From positions 3,386,001 to 3,450,000 of the forward strand of contig BSBK01002161.1 in assembly GCA_027943335.1 (NCBI GenBank): 64,000 nt of DNA, read 5' to 3'. Source of the DNA: Chamaecyparis obtusa (lineage: Eukaryota > Streptophyta > Pinopsida > Cupressales > Cupressaceae). This document shows, in pieces, positions 1-10,021 of this stretch (position 1 is the first letter of the stretch; every line of letters starts with the position of its first letter). Both the position numbers and the translations under genes were made by a program. Below the pieces are notes generated by a model. It searched no databases, was not told where the DNA came from, and saw only the letters and a list, made by a program, of their open reading frames with translations.

Positions 1-2381
1 AAGGGAGTGATGGGAGTGTTGTCCAACACTTCTTGTTCTACTGACATTTCATCCTTTTTCTAACTTTCTTTTACCTTTTATTCTTCTTTCTTTTCTTCCT
101 CTTTTTCTATTTTTTCTTTTTCTTATTCTTTATTTTCTTCCTTCTTTTCTTCTTCTTTCTCATCTGTTATATTTTCAATCAATGCCTCTTCTTGATGAAT
201 GGGAGGTGTGTTGTTGCATAAAATTTTAGCTTCTTGTGTGCTCACAAAATCTTCTCCAAACTTATCCAAGTCATTGTTTGTGGCCGCCATTGCAATCTCT
301 ACATTGTCAATGAAGATTGTATCTATTATGGGCGCAGACTTTACTACCTTTGTAGTTGTTACCAATGTAGGCGTTGAATCCTGAGGACCTTTAAATGGTA
401 TATTAGAGGCCTCTACTACTTTGTCTTGCTCACTATGTGCTTGAGTGATGGGCGTAGACTTAGGTTTCATGTGTTGCTCTAAGAATACCTTCTCAAAGGC
501 CTTCTCTGTTTCCTTAGTTATCAACTCATAGTCTTTGTTCATAATGTGTAGTGTTCTCATCTTTGTTCTTAAGTGTGGCTTCACCAAATTTAATAACAGT
601 GTCTTTTCTTCAACAGAACATACTGGAAGATTGGAATCAAGTGTTTGTTCCCTAATTCTTAAGTATTTTTCAATGGATTGTCTCTTCAAGGTATCCATAA
701 TCTCCCATACCTTATCTGGGATAGTTGTCTTCAATTTAAGAACTATCTTCTTGAATTTTATCATGTGTTTGATCAACATCTCATGAATCTTTGACTTATC
801 AATTTCATGATATTTGTCATAAAACTTGGCTATATGATCTATCCTTCCTTCTTCTACTACTCTAGTCCTTAACACTTGAAGACTAGGTATGAATCCTACT
901 TCCAGAGGTGACTGCACATTTTTCAATTTTCTTCTTGTAGCTGCACTTATAACTGAAGGGTAATTTGTGGCAGTTTGTTTTCTCCTCTTGGGCATCTAAG
1001 GAGATGCATTTGTGGATTCAATATCAACTATAGCAGTGGGCGTAGGACTAATATCATCAATTTTACCCTATTTATCCTTTGGTTCATTAGTCTTTTCAAT
1101 CTTTACCTTTTTCATCTTGGGATCATCAGACTTAGCTTCCACTGTGGATGCGCTCTCAATTTCCAAATCAATCTTTTATTCCCTTGCTTTGTCTAGGTCT
1201 GCTTGTGTTACTCCATGAATTCTAAGTATCTCAGATGTAATCTTAGAGGCTTTCCTCTTAGTTTTTGTGTTGTTTAGTTTAGCATCTATCTCTCTTGTCT
1301 TCTCCTCATAAGTTCCCCATCTTGGCTCATTAGGGTTAGTAGGAGCTAAAAGCAATAATTACACATATGCTTCCAAAACTTGTTCCTCTACTTCATATCC
1401 AAGTGGATGAATCCACTTTGTTCTAAGTACAACTACCTCCATACACATTGTATCTATTTCAACAATGTTTTCTAGAATTTTATACCTCATTTTCATCTTG
1501 ACCCTGAAGGTCTTCAACTCCAATGTTATATGATCTCTCAATGTGCTTTCAATGGTTTCCTTGTAAGATATTTGTCGCATGGTTGGAATGGACTTGTCCA
1601 AATATGAATCTAATACTTTCCCAACTGTATGTAGATACATGTAAATGATCAAAGACCCAAACCTGAATATCTTGGTCTTGTCATGCTTGATTTCCTTGAT
1701 ATTATCAATCAACTATACACGCAAGATCTCATACAAGTTGAGCTCTCCATCTTCCTTTACAAGTCTAATGGCTGCTAGAATTGTGCCCGCAGACACACTG
1801 TTCACCCTTTTGGTGTGATGAAACTTGTATCCAAGTATCATAGACATCAATTTGATGTTTTCTTTCTCAATAGGCTCAATTGTCATCTTGCGCCTATCAC
1901 TCCTTGACTTACATGTTTTCTCAACAATTTTCCTGACATCCTTTCCCATAGGAATGACAGCGCCTATCCTAGAAAGGCCTGTCATCTCACGTATTAGGTT
2001 ACTAGTGATTATTACTGGCACATCACCTATCCAGAATAAATCATCATGAATTTTGCTCAATAGTATCTTAATCCATTCAGTCTCATAAAATTCATATGTC
2101 GTAGCATACTCAACTATAGGGTGATCATTCCACTTAACATATTCATCCATGAATGTTTTATCTAGTTTCAACATGGTATCCATGTGCACCCTTAACCTAT
2201 CCAACCCAACTAGTTCCTTCTTATAGTAGATGTAAGCCCTAATGTCTTCCACATGCATAACGCCCATAGGTGTGCAAGAGAATGCTCCCTCTAAGTCATC
2301 TAAGGTAGACTTAAATGTATGCTTCTTAAATACATATCTTTTCTTTTCTACAACATCAAAAACTATGGGAGTGGCCATCAC
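1..2381 (-). pseudogene. Family A accessory ORF, copy 1 (C-terminus outside window)
   Basis: Function unknown. One minus-strand reading direction starting MMATPIVFDV at 2381 is conserved with the copies at 59096-40732 and 52562-55666. Shared landmarks are VMHVEDIRAYIYYKKE, EYATTYEFYETEWIKILL, ITSNLIREMTGLS, a WIHPLGYEVEE motif and PRWGTYEEK. A Lys/Arg-rich stretch (PKRRK, near 990) and an acidic/lysine-rich tail follow. It is broken by in-frame stops near 1710, 1356 and 995, with more near 120 and below. The position downstream of gag in all three copies shows it belongs to the element. It contains no recognisable polymerase, integrase or protease motif. It could correspond to the env-like/extra ORF of Sirevirus-type copia elements after loss of pol. 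That is an inference, not something I can see by homology. Confidence 0.75.
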
Positions 2382-2813
2382 TTACTCATTTTATCACTTT
2401 CCAACAGTATTCTGAGATAATCCAAAGACTTCTAAATTGGCATGGTGAACCAGGGTTTCTGCAACCCATCAAGTGTACTGCAAATCACTGATAGATCAAT
2501 ATGCAAGTCTTCACAATAACTTCTAAGGCTCTTTCTTCTCTCCTATCACTCTGAATTTGAATGCAATGAGTAATCAAACAACTTTTTGTGTACTTAAAGT
2601 GAAATTCTTCCATTAATGCTTGCCGTGTAAATGAGGTTGTCACTTAAACATTTCCAACTTTTGTTATATTAACAATCAGTATGTGTGCTCTTGCACAAAG
2701 GTTCCTTTATACTCCAAAAGCTTAAGTCCAAAGGTGCATACTCTAAGAGTGAGTATACCAGCCACACAGGGGTCTAGAGCTAAATTAGCTCCCCCTATGA
2801 CCCTGAGGGCAAT

Positions 2814-3938
2814 TCATCTAGATGTAGAGGGTGCGTCCACTGTGGATGCATCCAATACATACTCATCAGTCTTGTCCTTTTTCTCAGACCAAATTAGGCT
2901 TGCATCATTTGAGGCTTTGATTAAATTAACTTCTTCAGGATTCAATACTGATTCTTCGGCCTTTTTAGGGCTTTCCTAACCTTGCATCCTTGATCTACAA
3001 AACTTTGAGATATGTCCAACCTTGTTACAAGAGTGACAAATGATTGGAGGTCTTATATTCCTTAGCACATTGACATGAGTCACCATTTTACACTGTCTAG
3101 CTAAGTGACCATTATAGTTACATATATGACATGTAACATTCTAAGAATTTCTTAGATTTGTTTGATTTTGATTTCTCTGATCATGTTGAATCTTGTTCTT
3201 CTTGTTAGTCTTGTAATTCATAGCTCTATGACCAAGTTTATTACATGAATAACAGTAGCCGTTAAAAGGTCTTACCTCTGTACAGTTCCTCGCAAGGTGT
3301 CCATGCTTGTTACATGCAAAACAAGTGCAGTCTATAGGCTTGTGCTCATTCTTAGGTGGTTCACCATTATCTTTGGTTTGATCTTCAGTCTCCTTAGCAT
3401 TAGTAGAGTCCTTTTGTGAATCCTTTCTTGCTCACATGTTATCAATCTAATTTTGTGCTTCATTGTATCCAATACAGCTAGTGTCTTCTTTGGCTCTTCT
3501 TGCATACAAATGAGATTCTATCAAATCAGAACTGGTTTGTAATTTGTCAATATGATTTTTTGCTTCTTTCAATTCAAACTCCAAGCTTTCTTTTCTATTC
3601 CTTAGCTCCAATATTTCCATGTTTTCTTTCCTTAGTTCTTCATTGAGTTGAAGGTTCTCTTTGATTTTTTCATTGTAGACTTCCTGATTGTTAGTCAGTT
3701 TATCATCAAACTCTTCAAGTTGTTCTTTAAAGGATTTATTTTCTTCATTCAGCTTCTTGACCTTTTCTCCTAGATCACTGTTAGAGCATTCTTTCAAATC
3801 CTTTCTTAGTCTTTTGATAACTAATTGAGAATCACTGACCTTTTCCTTCAGTTCTTCATTTTCTCTTTATGATTTTTCTAGGTCTTCAAGAGCAGCTTCA
3901 AGATTTCTTTTTAGATGTTTCATTTCTTCTTTGTCCAT
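2814..3938 (-). pseudogene. Family A gag-like protein, copy 1
   Basis: Starts MDKEEMKHLKRNLE just downstream of the LTR and primer-binding site. The N-terminal half is a long Glu/Lys/Leu-rich coiled coil (about residues 1-170). The C-terminal half carries several CX2CX4HX4C zinc knuckles between about 3000 and 3330, for example CHSCNKVGHISKFC near 3010-3050. This arrangement (coiled coil followed by nucleic-acid-binding knuckles) fits a capsid/nucleocapsid protein that packages element RNA. A TAA stop at codon ~24 and others (near 3447 and 2980) break the frame. The C-terminus is taken as 2814 because the same ending (DAP..., then stop) occurs in the copy at 59511-60641. Confidence 0.8.
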
Positions 3939-3978
3939 GATCTCCTCAAGTGATTAAACTTCTTTGTTGAGGACCAGA

Positions 3979-3990
3979 GCTCTAATACCA
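3979..3990 (-). other. Primer-binding site (initiator-Met tRNA type), copy 1
   Basis: On the minus strand the bases just after the LTR read TGGTATTAGAGC, one substitution from the plant initiator-Met tRNA complement TGGTATCAGAGC, two bases from the LTR end (CCTAACA). Confidence 0.85.
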
Positions 3991-3992
3991 AT

Positions 3993-5114
3993 TGTTAGGA
4001 ATGGGAACACTGAGAGGGAGGGGGGGGTGAATCAGTGTTCACTATATTTTAACTTTTCACTTTAATCTTTATACTAAACTTAAATGCTTAAGTGTTGAAT
4101 TAAGCATTCACATAAACATGAAACATAAAATCAGCACATGACACCAATATGGTTATGGGGAAAACCAAATAGGTAAAAACCCTGGTGGGAATTGACACCC
4201 ACTAATATTCTGTACTAGTGTTTTGTGATCCTTGTTCGAATATCCTTAACCCTATTAGGAGTTGCTTTACAATGCTTTAAGTATAGTAGACCTTGTCAAG
4301 GGTCGAACCTTGTTAGGAGTCTTTTACAATAGTCCCTGTTAGGGGAGTGGATGCACTGTCCTAGAGCTCACTGCTTAAGTGGTGAAGGCTACAACCTTCT
4401 GATCTCATATTAACACTATATCTACTGGATGAACTGTCACTATGACACTGCTTGTCAGATTAGTTCCTTTGATGCGCTGATGCTTTGACCTCTAGAAAAG
4501 TTCTAATACATCTTATAGTGTCTTCGCACACTTTTGATCTTCTTATCACAACTCTCTATCAACTTCCATACTGAATACAATGGGCACATCTTATATTTAT
4601 ACGGGCATACAAAATAAACAACTAGGTCAACTCTTAAACCTATTACATACAATGCTTCCAAATGAATTGGCTTAAGCATGTTTATAATCATACATATATA
4701 TATGTCATCAACCTAATTACAATAGGCACATAGCCTTTACAATATTACAATATAGTCGTAACTCAAAATGATAATTGTCGGCTTCTTACTCTGTTCTTCA
4801 CTAGCACACATTGGCTATGCAACTTCAACTGACGATATCGTTCTCATACTTACACATATGATCATGCACTCATAGACTAAGCATGTATATAGTCTAACCA
4901 ACTTAACTTCTAGGGAACATACCATAATTCTTCCGTACGCATGTGCATTGATGCTCTGAGCTGCAGGAACTCTGTACACTGTCCAGTCTTCAACACTAAG
5001 CTGGTTTCTGATCTTCTCATCAAGTGCGCTGACTCCAAACTGCTATATGACTTTGTTTCCATAATGAAAACACTATATCAATTCATATACATCAGTATAG
5101 CCAACTTGCCAATA
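3993..5114 (-). repeat. 5' LTR of family A copy 1
   Basis: About 1,122 bp. In plus-strand order it starts TGTTAGGAATGGGAACACTG and ends AACTTGCCAATA. The related LTR at 60696-61811 ends CCAACA, so the terminal base pattern is slightly decayed here. It contains a G-run followed by TGAATCAGTG near 4010-4040 and the box with ...AAACCCTGGTGGG... near 4160-4200 that recurs in the other LTRs of the window. Confidence 0.85.
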
Positions 5115-6917
5115 GTTACAGTAGTAGACAATACTTCATGGGTATGCATGCATGTTTATAATGTACAAAATTTGGTTCGCCAACCTCATCTACTAACTAT
5201 TGCTAAAATGTGGGATAATGCGAAAGCTGAAAATTTATTTGAACTAGTAAAGAGTTCTCTAATTGAATATGGAGGTATAAATGACATGACCATTTCCAAA
5301 GAGCTTGTGTGTGTTGGAGTGGATAGAGCTTCAATAATGCAAGGTCATAGGGGTGGTCTTTGCACAAAGATATAATCTTCTTGTGCACCCTACATTACTC
5401 TCATTCATTGCATGGCCCACAAAATGAATCTAGATTTTGGAGTTGTCAGCAAGCATGCTCCAGTACAAAAAATTGAAGCTTTAATCAAAGAGCTCTACCA
5501 ATACTTCTGTCGAATTCCAAAATGATTGAGGGAATTTCAACACTTTGCTAAAGGACTAACCGATGGGAACAAGCTTCTTAAGGATAATGATACCAGATGG
5601 ATCTCTTTGGATGGACCATCACATCAATTTTTTTCAGAATATCAATCATTTCTTGGTCTAATGAACTCAAGTCACGACGAAGCAGGGCAACCAATTTCCT
5701 GCACTGCGTTAAGTAATGTAGAGACACTATTAACATTAGTAGGTATTCTCCCCATGCTTGAGGAAATGAGAAATTTAATGAAAAATACGTAGCAAAGAGC
5801 TATGTATATTGTAGAATATGCTTCACTGCGTAAATTGACATGTGTGACACTTGATAATCTCTATCAATTATGTGTCGATGATGTAAAATTTTCCAACTAG
5901 CTGAAAATCATAGATTTGGACAATCCTAATAACTTTTTAAAAATTGGTTCAAGTGGGGAGTTATGTGCAGAATTTCACAAAGTTGAGATACCAATGCACT
6001 ACTTTTCCAGGATTGAGTCCGAGGAACCGGGAAAGAACCCCAGGAGGTGAGTATCAAGTATTAAAAGGGAAGATTTTACCAAGATCGTTGAGTCTGTAAT
6101 AGCTTCTATGAAGCATAATGCCTATGATCTTTCCTCATAGATTAGAGAAAGATTCCCTCCAGTCAAACTACTTGAATCCATGGCTATTGTGTTTCCTCGA
6201 TAGTGGAGTATGAAGAATTCGAAAGATTTTAAAACTAGGCTACTAACTTTGATAGATCATTTCTGCAAAACCAAAGAGTTAAATGGAGTAACTCTAAATG
6301 GAATTTTAGATGGAAATCATTTGAGAGATAAATCAGATCATTTTTCACTGACAATGAGGGAACAATATAATATTATGCAGAACCCTTGGGAAGATGGATC
6401 GGTATCAAGGCTTTGGAAAAATCTAGCTAAGAGTGAATTGTTGACTAATTCAATATCAGAATATTTCAAGCTTGCTAATTTATGTCTAACCATGATATTG
6501 GGGTTGGTGGAGGATGAGATATTTTTCAATGCTTTGGGATTCCTAAAGTCAAAGCTAAGAAACAAACTAGACAAGAATCTAGAAAATTGCTTGAGGCTCT
6601 ATACATCCAGGTATGAAGTCAATACTTTTCCTTACGAAAGGGCACTGAAATTATAGAGGAATAAATGTCAAAGAAGAGGGTAGGGCAACATTTCAAATCA
6701 AAGTGGGACTAGGAATGGGAATGCTAGAGACAATGATGTCATTGACTCAAGTACTGGTACTGGTACTGGTACTGCTAGCGGTGAACATCAGTTAAGAAAT
6801 GGTATGTAGAGTGAAGAAAACATATCGAAGAACCAAGGAAGCTATGAAGTTGATGGTGATGAATCCGATGCTCTCAATGATGATATGATGTGGCAGCTTG
6901 AACATGAACCATTGTAG
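5115..6917 (+). pseudogene. hAT-superfamily transposase relic (5' part missing)
   Basis: One plus-strand frame runs from 5115 to the TAG at 6915-6917, interrupted by several stops (for example 5373, 5523, 5790, 5898, 6048 and 6138). Landmarks fit the DUF4371/zinc-finger-MYM-like branch of hAT transposases. They include CVGVDRASIMQGHRGGLCTK with a conserved Asp (5310-5370), CAPYITLIHCMAHKMNL (5388-5435), LLKDNDTRWISLDGPSHQ (5575-5625) and a C-terminal dimerisation-like block LCLTMILGLVEDEIFFNALG (6482-6541). After 6655 there is a low-complexity, acidic tail. The catalytic N-terminal half lies left of 5115, where a family A LTR abuts it, so the gene was probably split by that insertion. Non-functional. 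The function would have been cut-and-paste transposition. Confidence 0.75.
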
Positions 6918-7690
6918 AAGTACCAGGTCCTAGGTATTTATTAAGCTTTTTCTTGAAGTCTATTGTTAGTTTTTGTATCTCATCATCAATCATGCATAAT
7001 ATCATATTCCAATGTCAAAATCATGAATGTGGTTGATAATGTCATCAAGATTCAATTCTAGAATTAATAATGGTTTTCATTTGCATTATTCAGCTCATAT
7101 GGTACAATTCTTGTAGATTTTTCATTATTATTTTTTGACAACATAGCAATTCATATGTTACAATTCTTAGAGTTAGAAATATTGATTCTCATTAATTTAA
7201 TTACAAATATGATACAATGTAACAATTCATTCATTAATACTAGTAAGAACACAACTCTATCATTCTATTTACAAAATTCAATGACTCAATACCCATTGGC
7301 AATTTTGCACATTGCCCAATTCCAATTTCATTAACCTAAGCCAATGACCCTGAATCCCCTTTTATAGAAACAAGGGAGCAACAACAACTTCAAGTCGATT
7401 TTCCTAATGTGAAGTCTCAAAATCTAAATCAGTAAGACAACTACAAATCTAAAACAACTCTACAACTTTAGTTGTACATTTCTGCAAGTGACAGACTAGT
7501 TTAGTAAATTAGCATTGGCAATAGCATCTGCAAGATTGCAACATTGATCCTATTCAAAAAATAAAGTTCAAACTTGTTACTTTAAACTCAATCCTAGATT
7601 CTAGTATTTAGGATAATATCAAAGATATATACTAAAGATATAGAGATGATTGAAACTGAAAGTACTTTCACATACTATGATTGATGAGAT
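6918..7690. other. No recognisable feature
   Basis: AT-rich sequence between the hAT relic and the minus-strand gene remnant. I saw no coding run longer than about 40 codons, no repeat structure and no LTR ends. It may be the 3' flank of the hAT element. Confidence 0.4.
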
Positions 7691-8849
7691 CAAGATGATT
7701 CTCTCAATTTCTTTAGTATGCTCCATTCTTCATTAGTTGGAAGGGAAAAATTTGTGATCTTATAGTAAATGACCTGCAACTTCATCATCAATCCATACTT
7801 GGAAGAGTGAGTTGAAAGCAATGTTCTTTCCATTATTGCATTCAAATTTGTGAATGTTTTGATTTACTTTGCAATGCCTTCATGAGTTTTGTCCTGAGGA
7901 AGGTTTCCTAAATCAGATGTCATTGTGTCCTCTAACTTTTTTTTGTAAGCTTCTCTTCCAATAAAATTCATTGATGAGTAATCAGGTCCAAGACTCGGCA
8001 AACCAAGAGATATCAATTTGGTTATTTTACTATTCATCTTGGCAAGCTTTGGCCCGAATAAGCCAAGAGTTTCTTTTGCTTCTGTTAGTTTCTAACATTT
8101 TTGAAAGATAGAGGTCACCTTTACTGTTGCACCAATGCGGTCTGAATTCCCTTGCTTGCCAAATGCCTATCACTGTTTCTATTGATTTCTTGCATAATCT
8201 GCTTTGCAGTTTTCTATCTCTAACAAAAACTTTTGTTCTTCTCAATGTGCTCTTTCAGCTTCCCAAAAACATCTGTAAGAGTTTCATTTAGTTCAAACCA
8301 ATCACACAACCTATCACTAGACATATTTATTTGCCCCCAGAAGAATTTTTTTATTTTCTTGACTGTATTATTTACATTGTCATTCAAGATGTTTTCATAA
8401 TTTTTAATTGTATGCAGAGGATAAAATATGGATGAGGTCCTAGGGCAATGGCTTGCACATAAAAGAGACCCCAAAACCAATATTTTAAACTTACATTTGA
8501 ATTGTATTGATATAGAAAGTAAATGTAGATGATTAATATTGAAATTAAGAAATAAAGGTACTTACCTCAGAAAAAGAATTGGCTGAAAACCCTGTCAAAC
8601 GATCTCAAAAATTATTGATTTTTGCAATCTTAACCCGAAATTGTGAGATCTACAAAACCCAAAAATCTTTTTCCAAGATTGAATCAGGTCAAAATCAAGG
8701 TTGTACCTGACCAGGTCAGGATCAAGGTTGTACCTGACCAAGTCAAGATCAAGGTTGTACCTGACTAGGTCAAGATCTACATTTTTATTTTGAAGGTCGA
8801 TTCTGACTTTGTTCGTGGATCTCAAAAGTTCGGCAAAAAGGGTATCCAA
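7690..8849 (-). pseudogene. Unidentified gene remnant with possible intron
   Basis: I do not recognise this protein. On the minus strand, protein-like sequence runs from about 8455 (FYPLHTIKNYENIL, then WFELNETLTDVFGKLKEHI) down to about 7725 (GLPSLGPDYSSMNFIGRE, LSTHSSKYGLMMKLQVIYY). In-frame stops lie near 8218, 8100 and 7870. A GTAAGTACC donor-like site near 8565 and an AG near 8455 could bound an intron. Upstream (8849-8595) is a frame whose N-terminal part contains four 9-residue repeats of the type LDLVRYNLD, produced by the 27-bp tandem repeat listed separately. The conserved-looking amino-acid texture despite the stops suggests an old gene copy or transposon-carried gene. Function unknown. 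Confidence 0.35.
8681..8777. repeat. 27-bp tandem repeat (three units plus a partial)
   Basis: Units at 8697-8723, 8724-8750 and 8751-8777 read AAGGTTGTACCTGACCAGG... with one to three differences each. A partial unit precedes them. 27 bp is a multiple of three, so the repeat stays in frame. The related GGTCA/TGACC vocabulary recurs at 9750-9865. Confidence 0.85.
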
Positions 8850-8879
8850 ATCTACTATCAGATCTGAAGTTTCACACTA

Positions 8880-9749
8880 GTACCTACAAGAAAAATGGTT
8901 TTGTTTGTTGGGGGGAAGGGGTTTGCCTCAGTCAAACCCCAATTTAGGAATTAACCTTGAAATTGAATTTAAATTGCTAGAATAAACAAAGTAAATGGCA
9001 CAATTCACCTTGCTTGAGTTGAAACCCTTGCAGAGGATTCAAATCCTTGAATCCACAAGATTGGATGAATGTAGAATCAAATGTAGGATGTCTCCAATCA
9101 ATTGTCTTTAGATCTTCAACACCAATCTTGAATGGATCTTGAATTTGGAAGAGGCTTGAATGGAAATGGAGGAATCTTCAACAAGAGATCTCCATAGAGC
9201 TTGAATCCTTCAATGGCTTCTAATGGATCTCCTTGATGAATTGAATTCTTGAATGCTTGATCTTCTTGCTTTCTTGCACTTGAGATCTTGAGAGATTGCA
9301 AAACTTGATGGAGAAAATGAGAAAGGAAGGCTCCCTTTTATAGTGATCTAGGGCACAAGAGGGGCCTCGTAGAAAACAATAATTAAGGGCCCATGGCACA
9401 AAACTCTAGAGAGGTGCACATGGAGAGGAAATTAAATTAAAGTCTTGACACAAAACTCTAGGAGGGGACGACCCTTAATATAGAAATAAAATAATTATTT
9501 AAGAGCCTTGTCACAAAATTTGAGGTAAGGCCAACCTCAAAGTTAATTTGAGCATTAGGCACAAAACTCAAGAAAGGCTAATCTCCAATAATAAATTAGG
9601 AATCCTATACAAATTTGGAGAAAGGTCCACCTCAAATATTAATTTGAGAATTTGACACTTAATTCAAGAAATAATGGCCCCGAAGAGGGAAAATGCAAGA
9701 TTTTGATGAAATCCTGAGACCGGAAGCAAACACTAAAGATCCCAGACCC
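8880..9749. repeat. Degenerate repeat-rich, LTR-like sequence of unknown family
   Basis: No coding capacity. From about 9345 to 9680 the phrase GGCACAAAACTC(T/A)AG... followed by a purine-rich AGG(C/T) stretch recurs roughly every 60-70 bp with heavy divergence (near 9350, 9396, 9437, 9508, 9559 and 9610). 8900-9340 is a transcribed-looking but non-coding stretch. I could not find paired LTR ends or a primer-binding site. Confidence 0.35.
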
Positions 9750-9865
9750 TAGGGTCAAGGTCTAGCTCAAACCTGACTAGGTCAAGATTGAGGTCAATCC
9801 TGACCTAGTCAGGATCAAGGTCAACTTTGACCCCATAAGGTCAACTTTGACCTTATGGTCAAAAA
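9750..9865. promoter_or_regulatory. Dense TTGAC/GTCAA cluster (W-box-like)
   Basis: Eight copies of TTGAC or its complement GTCAA lie within about 115 bp, several arranged as near-palindromes such as CCTGACCTAGTCAGG (9799-9813) and GGTCAACTTTGACC. TTGAC(C/T) is the plant WRKY-binding W-box core. Whether this is a functional regulatory array or only tandem-repeat decay cannot be told from sequence alone. Confidence 0.35.
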
Positions 9866-10021
9866 CCTCAGGTTCATAGTCCAAAATGCTAGGAAAATGC
9901 TAGGAAGAAGTGGAAAATGGGGTAGAACAGGGGGAAAAGCCAGATCCAACTTGAATATCCATTCAAGGTGTTCGACATGACCCCAAACCACTTACTCAGA
10001 GGGCTAAACGCTCTTACCATG

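Larger units (their letters stand above)
1..5114 (-). mobile_element. Family A LTR retrotransposon, copy 1 (partial, runs off the left edge)
   Basis: Read on the minus strand, the order is LTR (5114-3993), primer-binding site, coiled-coil/zinc-knuckle gag, then a long accessory ORF that leaves the window at base 1. No protease, integrase, reverse transcriptase or RNase H is visible between gag and the accessory ORF, so it is a non-autonomous element. The 3' LTR is outside the window. Its right end sits directly against a hAT transposase frame at 5115, so it probably inserted into that relic. It is a close relative of the copy at 39386-61811: the LTR starts and the proteins match closely. It is more distant from the copy at 49692-57012. 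Confidence 0.85.

Noticed and set aside
4941..5114. Plus-strand open frame running into the hAT relic
   Set aside because: This part lies inside the family A LTR; the frame is open by chance and only 5115 onward matches a transposase.
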